This document shows, one piece after another, positions 33,936 through 43,003 of a DNA stretch of 64,000 nucleotides (positions are counted from its first letter, which is position 1; each line of letters starts with the position of its first letter). A model generated the notes under the pieces. It worked only from the letters and a program-made list of their open reading frames with translations. It had not been told where the DNA came from and ran no database searches. A program made the translations under genes and the position numbers. Source of the stretch: Streptomyces melanogenes. GTDB lineage: Bacteria; Actinomycetota; Actinomycetes; Streptomycetales; Streptomycetaceae. The DNA lies in contig NZ_BMTS01000008.1 in assembly GCF_014649795.1 (NCBI RefSeq), positions 1-64,000 on the forward strand, in the 5' to 3' direction.

Positions 33936-35210
33936 TCAGCAGCGCGGCACGGGTTCGGCCGCCGTCAGCCCGTACTGCGCACGGGCGTCGAGCAGCAGGG
34001 GCACGAGCGCCCGCAGCGGCTGGCGCAGCGGGACGAACGCGCCGTCGCCGGACCGGCGCGCCCGGATGCCGTGCAGGGCGAGCCGGTCCTTCACCTCGGC
34101 GTACTGGGCGGGTGTGAGGCGGTAGCCGCAGGGCGGGTCGGTCAGGGTCTGCTCGGGTTTGGCGGGTTCGTTGTCCGCTCCGCCTAGGTAGACCGGCCCG
34201 CGGTCGCGGTATCCGGCGAGCCGGGCGGCCGTGGTGGCCGCCTCGACGGCGCCCCTGCGCTCGGCCGTGAAGCTCAGCAGTCCGCGCAGCCCGCTCAGCT
34301 GGGAGACCACCCGGCGCCGGTTGTTGAGCGCCGGGTCGGCCTTCTCGGCATCGGTCGCCGCGTCCACGCGGCTCTCGATGAGCAGGCCGACGGCGTGCTT
34401 GATACCCGCCGTGTTGCGCAGGATCCGCTCCTGGCCGTCGCCCGCGACCTGTTTGACCGGCTCGCCGGTGACGGGGTCGGTCCAGATGCCGTAGGTGCCG
34501 GTGGAGAAGCCGTCCGCCTTGGCGGCCTCCCGTACGTACGCGCCCGACAGCGTCCGGGCCTCCTCGTGCACCGCCGGGGCGGTGTTGAGGTTGCGCGGCC
34601 ACAGGTCGAACAGGTCCTTGTCGTAGTACTTGGGCGTGGCGCTGTACTCGTGCAGGTCGTAGACGACGTCGGGCTGTTCGTCGCGCAGCACGGCGGCGAC
34701 GGCCCGGGCCTCCTGCGTCTTGAGGGCGATGTGGTCGCGGTTGATGTCGACGCCGTCGGCGTTGACGCGGCTGTCGGCGGCCCGGCCGTCCGGGTTGGCG
34801 GTCGGCACGACGTAGAGCGTGGTGTGTGCGAGGAGTTGGCGGGTCGCCCGGTCCTTCGCGTAGGCGAGGTCGCGGACGGTGGCCAGACAGGCCTCGCGGC
34901 CGGCCGGCTCGTCGCCGTGCTGGCTGCACACCAGCAGGACGCGGTGGGCGGTGTGCCCGGTGCCGACGCGGACGAGCTGGAGCGGGCGGCCCTGGGTGGT
35001 GGTGCCGATGCGCAGCACCGAGGCCCGGTCGCTGCCCTGGGCGACGGCCGCGAGGAAGTCCTGCTCCTCGCTCTCGCCGGTCCAGCGCGCCCCGGCGCTC
35101 ACCTCGAAGCCGGTACGGGGCGGGCTCGCGGTCGCCCGCGCCGGGACGGTCACCAGGGGCACGGCGAGCGCGGCGCCCGTGACGCCGAGGAGCAGGGTGC
35201 GGGCTCTCAT
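33936..35210 (-). CDS. Secreted M14 family zinc carboxypeptidase
   Basis: Exported metallocarboxypeptidase of 424 residues. A signal peptide (hydrophobic 4-22, cleavage probably near ARATA) precedes the M14 domain. Zinc ligands are H98 and E101 in SQHGDE and H187 in YDLHEYS; NPDGR at 139-143 and the INRDH segment match the substrate-binding region. It overlaps the S15 peptidase stop by four bases (ATGA) and is therefore translated with it, forming a pair for extracellular peptide breakdown. Confidence 0.92.
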   Translation of the reverse strand: MRARTLLLGVTGAALAVPLVTVPARATASPPRTGFEVSAGARWTGESEEQDFLAAVAQGSDRASVLRIGTTTQGRPLQLVRVGTGHTAHRVLLVCSQHGDEPAGREACLATVRDLAYAKDRATRQLLAHTTLYVVPTANPDGRAADSRVNADGVDINRDHIALKTQEARAVAAVLRDEQPDVVYDLHEYSATPKYYDKDLFDLWPRNLNTAPAVHEEARTLSGAYVREAAKADGFSTGTYGIWTDPVTGEPVKQVAGDGQERILRNTAGIKHAVGLLIESRVDAATDAEKADPALNNRRRVVSQLSGLRGLLSFTAERRGAVEAATTAARLAGYRDRGPVYLGGADNEPAKPEQTLTDPPCGYRLTPAQYAEVKDRLALHGIRARRSGDGAFVPLRQPLRALVPLLLDARAQYGLTAAEPVPRC

Positions 35211-37201
35211 CGCGCCTCCGGGACCGGGCGGAGCAGGTGCGGGGCCTCGACGCCGGCCGGGTGCGGGACCTTCGGCGCGATCCGGTGCGGGGTGGTGGAC
35301 GTGGCCCGCCAGAACGCCCCCGTACCGCCGAGGAGCGGCAGCTTCGCCGAGGTGCGGGCGAGGTCGAGGGTGAGGGTGGGGCGGCTCGCGGGCGGGTCGA
35401 TGAGGTCCTTGTCGGTGCCCGCGACGATCAGCGCGAGGCGGTGGCCGGCCGGAACGACGTGGTCGGTGGCGTGCAGGTCGAGGGTGATCGTGTACGGCTT
35501 GCCCGGGGTGAGCGGCTGCCCGGTGTCGCCCGCGTAGTTGCCGAGGTCGGCCCAGCCGCGGCTGAACACGGTGTAGTCGACGGCCTTGGTGTCGGCCGAT
35601 GTCACCTTGTAGCAGGCGCTGTCCCCGGCCGTGCTGTCGCCCCAGCAGGTGCGGGCGGTGCCGGTGAGGATGCCCTCTCCGTCGCCGCCGTAGTTGCGGA
35701 TGGTGTCGGGGCCGAGGTCGACCAGGACCGCCGAGAGGTGGGCGCTGGTGGTGGTCGGGGTGGCGGTGACGGTCACCTTCGAGGAGCCGGAAAGGCGCAG
35801 GTCGGCGCCGAGCGGCTGGGTGACGAACCCGGCCTTCTCCGGAGTGGACCTGTCGACGGCCGCGGACCAGCTTCCCTCGTCCAGCTGCGGGTTGTCGGTG
35901 AACGTCTCGGTCGCTCCGGCGGGCGCCGGGTTCAGGCCGAGGCCGCCGACGCCGGGCGCGGAGCCGGTGACCGGGCGCAGCACGGCGTCACGGGTGCCGG
36001 CCGGGGGCCAGGTGCGGTCGGTGGACCACTGGTCGGGGTGGCGCTCGATGTCGGCCATCGGCGCGCGCTCTATGCCGTTGTCGTAGCCGAGGAGGTAGTG
36101 GTCGAACCACTTGTGGAGGGTGGCGACCCAGTCGGCGCGGCGGTAGTCGAAGGGGTCGACGTGCCCGGTCTGGGAGAGCCAGATCTTGCGCTCGACGCCG
36201 TGGGCCGCCAGCGCGTCCCACCACTGGCCGAAGTTCTTGGTCCGTACGTTCAGGTCCTGCATGCCATGGACCACGAAGACGCTCGCCTTGACGTCGCCCG
36301 CGTCGGCCACGTAGTCGCGCCCGCTCCACAGCGGCGTCCAGTCGCCGGTGCGCGGCGCCCCGTCGACGAGCCGCTTCTGCACGGCGGCGCAGTGGGCCTG
36401 TGCCTCGGGGCTCTCGACCGCGTTGGAGAGCCAGTCGGGCCCGGAGTCGTAGAGCGGGGCGCCCTTGGCGAAGTAGTAGTCGTACCAGGAGGAGATGGCG
36501 CTGATCGGGACGATCGTCCTGAGGCCGTCGACGCCGGTGGCGGCCACGCCGTTGGCTATGGTGCCGTCCCAGCTCTTGCCGATCATGCCGGTGCGGCCGT
36601 TGGTCCAGCCCGCGCTCGCGCGCTGGTTCCCGGTCCGCGTGGTGTAGGCGCGGGCGCGGCCGTTGAGCCAGTCGACGACCGCCTTGGCGGACTGGATGTC
36701 GGACGGGCCGCCGATGTCGACACAGCCGTCCGAGCGATTGGTTCCGGCCAGGTCGACGCCGACGAAGGCGTAGCCGCGGGGCACGAAGTAGTTGTCGTAG
36801 AAGAGCGGCATCTGGACGACGCGGCCCTGTGCGTCGTACGTCTTGAGCTGGTGCTCGTTGCCGCGTCCGCAGCAGGAGTAGTACGGCGAGGCGTCCATGA
36901 TGACCGGAACCTTGCGGCCCTGGCTGGCGGGCTCGCGGGGGCGGACTATGTCGACGGCGACCCGGTCGCCCCTGCCGTCGCCGTCCTCGTCGAGCCGGGT
37001 GTCGACCCAGACGGATTCGCGTATCGCGTTCTCGTACGAGTAGACGGGCGTGCTCTCCCTGGCACGGCCCGCCTGGGCGCCCGCCGGGGAGAGGAACAGG
37101 GCCGTCAGGGCGGCCGCGGCCGCCATCACGAGCAGGCGCGCCCAACCGGGCGACCGGAGCGATCTGAACCTTGTGCGGCTGGACCGCGCAGGAATCGGCA
37201 T
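35207..37201 (-). CDS. Secreted S15 family Xaa-Pro dipeptidyl-peptidase
   Basis: Exported serine peptidase of 664 residues. A long twin-basic N-terminus leads into the hydrophobic signal core LLVMAAAAALTALFLSPAGA (23-42). The alpha/beta-hydrolase domain carries the nucleophile S210 in GKSWDGT, acid D316 in HGMQDLN and H347 in TGHVDP; a jelly-roll X-Pro C-terminal domain follows from about 400. It belongs to the PepX/cocaine-esterase-like group. Divergent from the M1 peptidase gene over a 190-base gap, so three secreted peptidases cluster here. Confidence 0.92.
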   Translation of the reverse strand: MPIPARSSRTRFRSLRSPGWARLLVMAAAAALTALFLSPAGAQAGRARESTPVYSYENAIRESVWVDTRLDEDGDGRGDRVAVDIVRPREPASQGRKVPVIMDASPYYSCCGRGNEHQLKTYDAQGRVVQMPLFYDNYFVPRGYAFVGVDLAGTNRSDGCVDIGGPSDIQSAKAVVDWLNGRARAYTTRTGNQRASAGWTNGRTGMIGKSWDGTIANGVAATGVDGLRTIVPISAISSWYDYYFAKGAPLYDSGPDWLSNAVESPEAQAHCAAVQKRLVDGAPRTGDWTPLWSGRDYVADAGDVKASVFVVHGMQDLNVRTKNFGQWWDALAAHGVERKIWLSQTGHVDPFDYRRADWVATLHKWFDHYLLGYDNGIERAPMADIERHPDQWSTDRTWPPAGTRDAVLRPVTGSAPGVGGLGLNPAPAGATETFTDNPQLDEGSWSAAVDRSTPEKAGFVTQPLGADLRLSGSSKVTVTATPTTTSAHLSAVLVDLGPDTIRNYGGDGEGILTGTARTCWGDSTAGDSACYKVTSADTKAVDYTVFSRGWADLGNYAGDTGQPLTPGKPYTITLDLHATDHVVPAGHRLALIVAGTDKDLIDPPASRPTLTLDLARTSAKLPLLGGTGAFWRATSTTPHRIAPKVPHPAGVEAPHLLRPVPEAR

Positions 37202-37391
37202 GGGCGGACGGTACTCCCGTCAACTCCCGTGCAAAAGGGGGCATGCACGGTCCGAAAGTGCTCCTGGACGAGCAGGTCAACATGTCGGCGCAATGGCGAT
37301 CGTGTGACAGGTGGGGCCATGGACATGACCTGCCGGGCGGGCGCTGAATAGGGTCCGAAGAGATCGTTCACCCCGACGACTTGGAGCACTC

Positions 37392-38891
37392 GTGCACCGC
37401 AGAATCCTCGCCCCGAGCGTGCTCGCCGCGTCCTTGCTGCTGGCGATCCCGGCATCCGCGACCGACTTCACACCGGGCGCCCCGGGTATCGGCGACCCCT
37501 ACTACCCGAGCAGCGGCAATGGCGGTTACGACGTTTCCCACTACGACCTGCGACTGAAGTACCAGCCCGCCACCGACCTCCTGGAGGGCACGGCGACGAT
37601 CCTGGCCACCACGACGCAGAACCTCTCCCGCTTCAACCTGGACTTCGGGCTCGCGGTGAGCGAGGTCAGGGTCAACGGCACCAAGGCGAAGTACGTCAAG
37701 ACCGGCACCCAGGAGCTGGAGATCACCCCGGCCGCGCCGCTGGCCAAGGGCAAGTCGGTCTCGGTGGTGGTGAAGTACGCGGGCAAGCCGTCCGAGCTGA
37801 GCATCGACGGGTACACCGCCTGGCACCGCACCCCGGACGGCGGGGTGGCGGCGCAGGAGCCCGACTCGGCCGTGTGGTGGTTCCCGTCCAACGACCACCC
37901 GCTGGACAAGGCCACCTACGACGTGTCGGTGCTGGTGCCGGACGGCACCCAGGCGATCAGCAACGGCACGCTCCAGTCGCAGAGTTCCAAGCTGGGCTGG
38001 ACCCGCTACAACTGGCGCTCCAACAAGCCGCAGGCCACCTATCTGGCGACGCTCGCGATCGGCAAGTTCGACATCACGACCGACACCACGGCCAACGGGC
38101 TGCCGGTCATCAACGCGTACAGCAAGGACCTCGGCGACAACGACGGTGCCGCGCGGGCCAGCATCGAGCGCACCAAGGAGGTCACCGAGTGGCTGAGTGA
38201 CGTGTTCGGACCGTATCCGTTCAACTCGGTCGGCGGCTACGTGCCGAACGTGACCTCCGGCTTCGCCCTTGAGACCCAGACGCGGCCGTACTACAGCCCC
38301 AAGCAGTTCGCGAACGGCGCCAACGTCTCGGTGGTCGTCCACGAGCTGGCCCACCAGTGGTACGGCGACAGCGTCTCGGTGAACGGCTGGAAGGACATCT
38401 GGAACAACGAGGGCTTCGCCCGCTACGCCCAGTGGCTCTGGTCGGAGAAGGAGGGCGAGGGCACCGCGCAGGAGCTCGCGGACTACGTGTACGCGCAGCA
38501 CCCGGCCGACGACCCGTTCTGGAAGGTGAAGCCGGGCGACCCGGGCGCGGACAACCAGTTCGACCTCGCCGTCTACGACCGGGGCGGGCTCGCCCTCCAG
38601 GCGCTGCGCAACGCGGTCGGCGACAAGACGTTCTTCACGATCCTGAAGGGCTGGCCGGCGGCCCACCAGTACGGCAACGCCAAGGTGGGCGACTTCGTGC
38701 AGTACGCGGAGAAGGTCTCCGGCAAGCCGCTGGCCGGGCTCTTCGACACGTGGCTCTACCAGCCCGTCAAGCCCGCCGCCCCGGCCGCCAAGAAGGCGAA
38801 GCTGGTGGCCGGTTCGGCCGGCTCGGTGGTGACGCAGCCGAAGTCCTGGAAGAAGATCGCGGCGACGAACGAGATCCACGACCGTCACTGA
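37392..38891 (+). CDS. Secreted M1 family metallopeptidase
   Basis: Exported zinc aminopeptidase-type protein of 499 residues. Signal peptide 1-23 (LAPSVLAASLLLAIPASA). The zinc site is HELAH at 317-321 with E340 in NNEGFARY. The exopeptidase GAMEN motif is degenerate, appearing as GFALETQT, as is common in the short secreted bacterial M1 group, which lacks the full C-terminal helical domain of PepN. Start is GTG at 37392. A strong terminator follows the gene. Confidence 0.92.
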   Translation: MHRRILAPSVLAASLLLAIPASATDFTPGAPGIGDPYYPSSGNGGYDVSHYDLRLKYQPATDLLEGTATILATTTQNLSRFNLDFGLAVSEVRVNGTKAKYVKTGTQELEITPAAPLAKGKSVSVVVKYAGKPSELSIDGYTAWHRTPDGGVAAQEPDSAVWWFPSNDHPLDKATYDVSVLVPDGTQAISNGTLQSQSSKLGWTRYNWRSNKPQATYLATLAIGKFDITTDTTANGLPVINAYSKDLGDNDGAARASIERTKEVTEWLSDVFGPYPFNSVGGYVPNVTSGFALETQTRPYYSPKQFANGANVSVVVHELAHQWYGDSVSVNGWKDIWNNEGFARYAQWLWSEKEGEGTAQELADYVYAQHPADDPFWKVKPGDPGADNQFDLAVYDRGGLALQALRNAVGDKTFFTILKGWPAAHQYGNAKVGDFVQYAEKVSGKPLAGLFDTWLYQPVKPAAPAAKKAKLVAGSAGSVVTQPKSWKKIAATNEIHDRH

Positions 38892-38904
38892 CGCGAGCAC
38901 GGCT

Positions 38905-38947
38905 CCGGTGGGCGGGCGCGGCTGGGGAGCCCGCGCCCGCCCACCGG
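38905..38947 (+). terminator. Strong hairpin after the M1 peptidase gene
   Basis: Perfect 17-base-pair stem (CCGGTGGGCGGGCGCGG and its complement) with a nine-base loop, 13 bases past the stop codon. Confidence 0.85.
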
Positions 38948-39030
38948 GTCTCCCCCGGGGCCGCCGGATACGCTGGGCGCGGCGCAGCGCCGTGCGCCGC
39001 AACCACCGCCGCGCACGAGGAGCACCCGCC

Positions 39031-40065
39031 TTGACCGTGCAGCACCCCGGGGCCCGCCCCACCCTGGAAGCCGTCGCCGCGCACGCCGGGGTCTCGCGGG
39101 CCACGGCCTCCCGGGTCGTCAACGGCGGTGCGGGGGTGCGGCCGCCGCTCGTCGACAAGGTGCGCCGGGCGGTCGAGGAGCTGGGTTACGTACCCAACCA
39201 CGCGGCCCGGACGCTGGTCACCCGCCGCACCGGCGCCGTCGCCGTGATCATCCCCGAGCCGGAGATCAGGATCTTCTCCGACCCGTTCTTCTCGCAGCAG
39301 ATCCGGGGCATCAGCAGGGAACTCACCGCGCACGACACCCAGTTGGTGCTGCTCCTGGTGGAGGGGCCGGGCGACTACGACCGGATCGCGCGCTATCTCG
39401 CGGGCGGCCACGTCGACGGCGCGCTCGCCTTCTCGCTGCACACCGACGACCCGCTGCCCGCGATCGCCCGCAGGACCGGGATGCCGACGGTGTACGGGGG
39501 CCGCCCTGGCTGGCCGACGGCGCCGGGCGAGCGGCCCGTCCCGTACGTGGACGCCGACAACCGGGGCGGCGCGCGGCAGGCCGTACGCCATCTGCTCGCG
39601 CTCGGCCGCAGCCGGATCGCCCACATCGCGGGCCCGCGCGACCAGACGTCGGCGACGGACCGGCTCGACGGGTTCCACGACGTGCTGCCCGGCGCCGATC
39701 CCGAGCTGGTCGAGGAGGGCGCCTTCACGGCGGAGAGCGGGGCCCGTGCGATGGCCCGGCTGATGGAGCGGCGCCCGGACCTGGACGCGGTGTTCGCCGC
39801 GAACGACCTGATGGCGTCGGGCGCCCTGCGGGTGCTGCGCGAGCACGGGCGCCGGGTGCCCGAGGACGTGGCCCTGGTCGGCTTCGACGACATGCGCGGG
39901 GTGGCCGAGACGACCGATCCGCCGCTGACCACGGTCCGCCAGGACATCGAGGGGATGGGCCGGCTGATGGCCCGGCTGCTGCTGCGGGGCCTGGCCGAGG
40001 GGGCGCCGGACGCGCCGACCCCGGTGATCACGGAGACGGCGCTGGTGCGTCGGTCCTCGGCCTGA
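39031..40065 (+). CDS. LacI-family transcriptional regulator
   Basis: Regulator of 344 residues. The N-terminal helix-turn-helix is TLEAVAAHAGVSRATASRVV at 11-30, followed by the hinge helix (HAARTLVTRRTGAVAVII). The rest is a periplasmic-binding-protein-like sensor (VDGALAF, HIAGP, FAANDLMASGAL, DVALVGFDD), so the effector is probably a sugar. The TTG at 39031 follows GAGGAG at eight bases; a GTG six bases later is the alternative. No transporter or glycosidase lies nearby, so its target is unclear. Confidence 0.92.
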   Translation: MTVQHPGARPTLEAVAAHAGVSRATASRVVNGGAGVRPPLVDKVRRAVEELGYVPNHAARTLVTRRTGAVAVIIPEPEIRIFSDPFFSQQIRGISRELTAHDTQLVLLLVEGPGDYDRIARYLAGGHVDGALAFSLHTDDPLPAIARRTGMPTVYGGRPGWPTAPGERPVPYVDADNRGGARQAVRHLLALGRSRIAHIAGPRDQTSATDRLDGFHDVLPGADPELVEEGAFTAESGARAMARLMERRPDLDAVFAANDLMASGALRVLREHGRRVPEDVALVGFDDMRGVAETTDPPLTTVRQDIEGMGRLMARLLLRGLAEGAPDAPTPVITETALVRRSSA

Positions 40066-40069
40066 CGTT

Positions 40070-40927
40070 TCAGCGTCTGTGCCGCGCCCTTGCCTCCCGG
40101 GCGAGCGGGAGGTAGCGCAGCCGCTCGGGCAGTACGGGCACGACGGCCCGCACCACGCGGCCGAACCGGCGCAGCTTCCGCTCCTGCGCGTCGGTCCACT
40201 CGAGGCCCAGCGCGTCGCGCGCGTCCGGCGGCAGGAACCCGATGGTCGCGAACCGCCGGAAGCGGGATATGCGCGGCAGCAGCACCGGCCAGCACAGCCG
40301 GAGCAGCAGCCGGACGGGCAGCGGGCCGCGGTCGGGGGCCGGGACCTTCGCGTCGACCGAGATCAGCTCCTCGACGACCGCGTTCGAGGCGATCTCGTCG
40401 CCCAGCATCTTGCGGTAGTACGGCCAGAACTCCTCGATCGTCTGCGGCATGTCCCGGTCGTGGATGCCCAGGATGCGCCCCACCTGGAGCCACTCGGCGT
40501 ACAGCTGCCGCTCCTGGGCCTCGGTGAGGGGGCGGTTCAGATACTTCTGGGAGTGGGCGAAGACGGGGTAGCCGGTGGCGTGCACCCAGGCGTAGTTGGC
40601 CGGGGTCAGCGCGTGGTACGGGCGGCCCCGGGTGTCGGTGCCCTGGATGGTCCGGTGCAGTCGGCGCAGCCGCCGCCCCTCCTCGGCGGCCGCCTCGCCG
40701 CCGTACACCCACAGCTGTAGGGAGCGCAGGGAGCGCTCGCCGCGCCCCCAGGGGTCGGTCCGGAACACGGAGTGCTCGTCGACCCCGGCGCCGACGGCCG
40801 GGTGCGCGACCTGGAGGGTGAGCGCGGCGGGCAGGGTGAGCAGCATCCGTACGTCGCCGGCGAGGCTCCACAGGACACCGCCGGGCGGAGGCGGGGTGGG
40901 GACTGACGGCTGACGATTTTCGATCAT
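40070..40927 (-). CDS. MpaB-family oxygenase (DUF2236)
   Basis: Protein of 285 residues of the DUF2236/MpaB group, whose characterised members (rubber oxygenase LcpA and fungal MpaB) are heme or metal oxygenases. Family marks are HPAVGAGVDEHSVF with its histidine near the N-terminus, RLRRLHRTIQGTD, NYAWVHATGYPVF and WPYYRKMLGDEI. Hydrophobic segments near the C-terminus (LLLRLCWPVLLPRI) suggest membrane contact. The ATG at 40927 has a poor ribosome site; further starts at about 40960 and 41017 extend the frame. It ends four bases after the convergent LacI gene. Confidence 0.83.
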   Translation of the reverse strand: MIENRQPSVPTPPPPGGVLWSLAGDVRMLLTLPAALTLQVAHPAVGAGVDEHSVFRTDPWGRGERSLRSLQLWVYGGEAAAEEGRRLRRLHRTIQGTDTRGRPYHALTPANYAWVHATGYPVFAHSQKYLNRPLTEAQERQLYAEWLQVGRILGIHDRDMPQTIEEFWPYYRKMLGDEIASNAVVEELISVDAKVPAPDRGPLPVRLLLRLCWPVLLPRISRFRRFATIGFLPPDARDALGLEWTDAQERKLRRFGRVVRAVVPVLPERLRYLPLAREARARHRR

Positions 40928-41137
40928 GTATTCAGGGATATCAGATAACAGATGACACATTCTCCCCACTGTCATCCGGGCTGACATCCGGCCTGACAGC
41001 CGGCACCGCCGCACCAAGATCGCCCGCTAGTTACGACCCCGGCAAGAAATGCGCCACCGAACGGTTACCCCGAAGTAACTGTGGCTGGTTTGATGTGCCC
41101 GCCAGGCCAACCCCCCACTCCACTCTCGGGAGTTCCA

Positions 41138-42127
41138 GTGCCGCACTCCGCGCTTCGCCGTGTCCCCGGCGCGGCCCTCGCCACCGCGCTCGCCGCCGTC
41201 ACGCTGGCCGCCGCCGCCCCGTCGGCCTCGGCCGACACCGCCTCGGCGGACGCGCCCAAGCTGAAGGTCCTGACGTACAACACGTTCATGATGAGCACCA
41301 ACCTGTACCCGAACTGGGGCCAGGAGCACCGGGCGCAGGCGATACCCGCCGCTTCCTTCTTCCAGGGCAACGACGTCGTCGTCCTCCAGGAGGCGTTCGA
41401 CAACACCACCTCGGACGCGCTGAAGCGGAACGCCGCCGCCCAGTACCCGTACCAGACGCCGGTCGTCGGCCGGAGCAAGGACGGCTGGGACGCCACCAGC
41501 GGCTCGTACTCCTCGACCACCCCCGAGGACGGCGGCGTCACCGTGCTCAGCAAGTGGCCGATCGTCCGCAAGGAGCAGGTGATCTTCAAGGACGCCTGCG
41601 GCGCCGACTGGTGGTCCAACAAGGGCATCGCGTACGTCGTGCTGAACGTCAACGGCACCAAGGTGCACGTCGTGGGCACCCACCTGCAGTCCACCGACTC
41701 CGGGTGCGGCGCGGGCGAGGCCGCCAAGGACCGCTCGCTCCAGCTCAAGGCGATCAAGTCGTTCCTGGACGCCAAGAACATCCCGGCGAACGAGCAGGTC
41801 ATGCTCGCCGGTGACCTCAACGTCGACTCGCACAGCTCCGAGTACGCCTCGATGCTCACCGACGGCGGTCTGGTCGCGGCGGACTCGCGCACCGGCCACA
41901 CCTACTCGTTCGACACCGTCGACAACTCCATCGCCGCCTACCGCTACCCCGGCGAGGCGCGCGAGGACCTCGACTACGTGCTGCACTTCCAGGGGCACGC
42001 GCGTCCCTCCGGCTGGAACAACAACGTCGTCAAGGAGCAGTCGGCGCCCTGGACGGTGAGCAGCTGGGGCAAGAGCTACACGTACACCAACCTCTCCGAC
42101 CACTACCCGCTGGTCGCGGGCGGCTGA
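41138..42127 (+). CDS. Secreted sphingomyelin phosphodiesterase-type hydrolase (DNase I fold)
   Basis: Exported phosphodiesterase of 329 residues of the bacterial neutral sphingomyelinase/phospholipase C group. Signal peptide 1-32 (GAALATALAAVTLAAAAPSA). Metal and catalytic residues expected in this fold are visible: N48 (LTYNTF), E85 (LQEAFD), H182 (GTHLQSTD), D226 and N228 (GDLNVD), and the D321-H322 pair in SDHYPL at the very C-terminus. GTG at 41138 follows GGGAG at five bases. Substrate may be sphingomyelin or another phospholipid met in soil. Confidence 0.9.
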   Translation: MPHSALRRVPGAALATALAAVTLAAAAPSASADTASADAPKLKVLTYNTFMMSTNLYPNWGQEHRAQAIPAASFFQGNDVVVLQEAFDNTTSDALKRNAAAQYPYQTPVVGRSKDGWDATSGSYSSTTPEDGGVTVLSKWPIVRKEQVIFKDACGADWWSNKGIAYVVLNVNGTKVHVVGTHLQSTDSGCGAGEAAKDRSLQLKAIKSFLDAKNIPANEQVMLAGDLNVDSHSSEYASMLTDGGLVAADSRTGHTYSFDTVDNSIAAYRYPGEAREDLDYVLHFQGHARPSGWNNNVVKEQSAPWTVSSWGKSYTYTNLSDHYPLVAGG

Positions 42128-42160
42128 TGCGCTGAGGCGGCCCGTTCCCCGGGTGGGTGA

Positions 42161-42189
42161 CAACAGTGGTGAGACAGCAATACTGTTGC
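42161..42189 (+). promoter_or_regulatory. Inverted repeats upstream of the MerR gene
   Basis: CAACAGT (42161-42167) and ACTGTTG (42182-42188) are perfect inverted arms 14 bases apart; within the right arm GCAA-TACTG-TTGC (42177-42189) forms a shorter dyad. Position 38-66 bases before the MerR start suggests autoregulation. Confidence 0.5.
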
Positions 42190-42226
42190 ATCGCAGTCCG
42201 CGCACCCGGGGAAACGAGGCACCGCC

Positions 42227-42964
42227 ATGGCGACGGAGACCGAGGAGCCGACCCTGACGGTCGACGAACTGGCCGCGCGGGCCGGGGTCACCGTGCGCAC
42301 CATCCGTTTCTACAGCACGCGCGGCCTGCTGCCACCGCCCGCGATCGGGCCGCGCCGCGTCGGCCACTACGGCCCTGCGCATCTGTCCCGCCTCGCGCTG
42401 ATCGAGGAGTTGCAGCACCACGGGATGACGCTGGCCGCGATCGAGCGGTATCTGGAGCAGCTGCCGCCCGACCTCAGCGCCCACGACCTGGCCATCCACC
42501 GTGCCGTGGTGGCCTCCTGGGCCCCCGACGCGGCCGAGGAGGCGACCCGGGCCGAGCTGGAGCGGCGGGCCGGGCGGGCCCTGTCCGACACCGACATCGA
42601 CCGGCTGGCCGCGATGAGCGTCCTTGAGCGGACCGAGGCGAAGCCCGACGCGTTCCTGGTCGACCCGGGCCTGCTGGCGCTCGGGGTGCAGCTCCTGGAC
42701 GTGCCGATCGCGCACGAGACGATCCTGGCGGCGCGGACCGTGCTGCTGGAGCACACCCGCTCGGCCGCGCACGAGCTGACACGGCTGTTCCGGGACGAGG
42801 TGTGGAACCCGTACCGGGAGCGGGAGTCGGACCCCGACCACGTGGCGGCGATGCGGTCACTGTCGGCCCATATGCAGCCCATGGTGGTGCAGGCGCTGGT
42901 CACCGCGTTCCAGCGCTCGCTCAAGGAGGAGCTGCGGGCGGCGTTCCGCGCCGAGTCGGAGTGA
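42227..42964 (+). CDS. MerR-family transcriptional regulator
   Basis: Regulator of 245 residues. The N-terminal winged helix-turn-helix is TVDELAARAGVTVRTIRFYS (11-30) followed by RGLLPPPAIGPRRVGHYGP, classic MerR. The long C-terminal part, about 160 residues of helices without clustered cysteines, fits regulators of fatty-acid or drug responses more than metal sensors. It ends against the four-gene acyl-CoA operon on the other strand and is the only regulator near it, so control of that operon is a reasonable guess. Confidence 0.9.
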   Translation: MATETEEPTLTVDELAARAGVTVRTIRFYSTRGLLPPPAIGPRRVGHYGPAHLSRLALIEELQHHGMTLAAIERYLEQLPPDLSAHDLAIHRAVVASWAPDAAEEATRAELERRAGRALSDTDIDRLAAMSVLERTEAKPDAFLVDPGLLALGVQLLDVPIAHETILAARTVLLEHTRSAAHELTRLFRDEVWNPYRERESDPDHVAAMRSLSAHMQPMVVQALVTAFQRSLKEELRAAFRAESE

Positions 42965-42992
42965 CGGGCGGGGGCTCTCCGGCCCCCGCCCG
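42965..42992. terminator. Bidirectional hairpin between MerR gene and fadB
   Basis: Perfect 11-base-pair stem (CGGGCGGGGGC / GCCCCCGCCCG) with a six-base loop, directly after the MerR stop and 12 bases from the fadB stop on the other strand. Confidence 0.8.
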
Positions 42993-43003
42993 CACCCCTT
43001 CGC

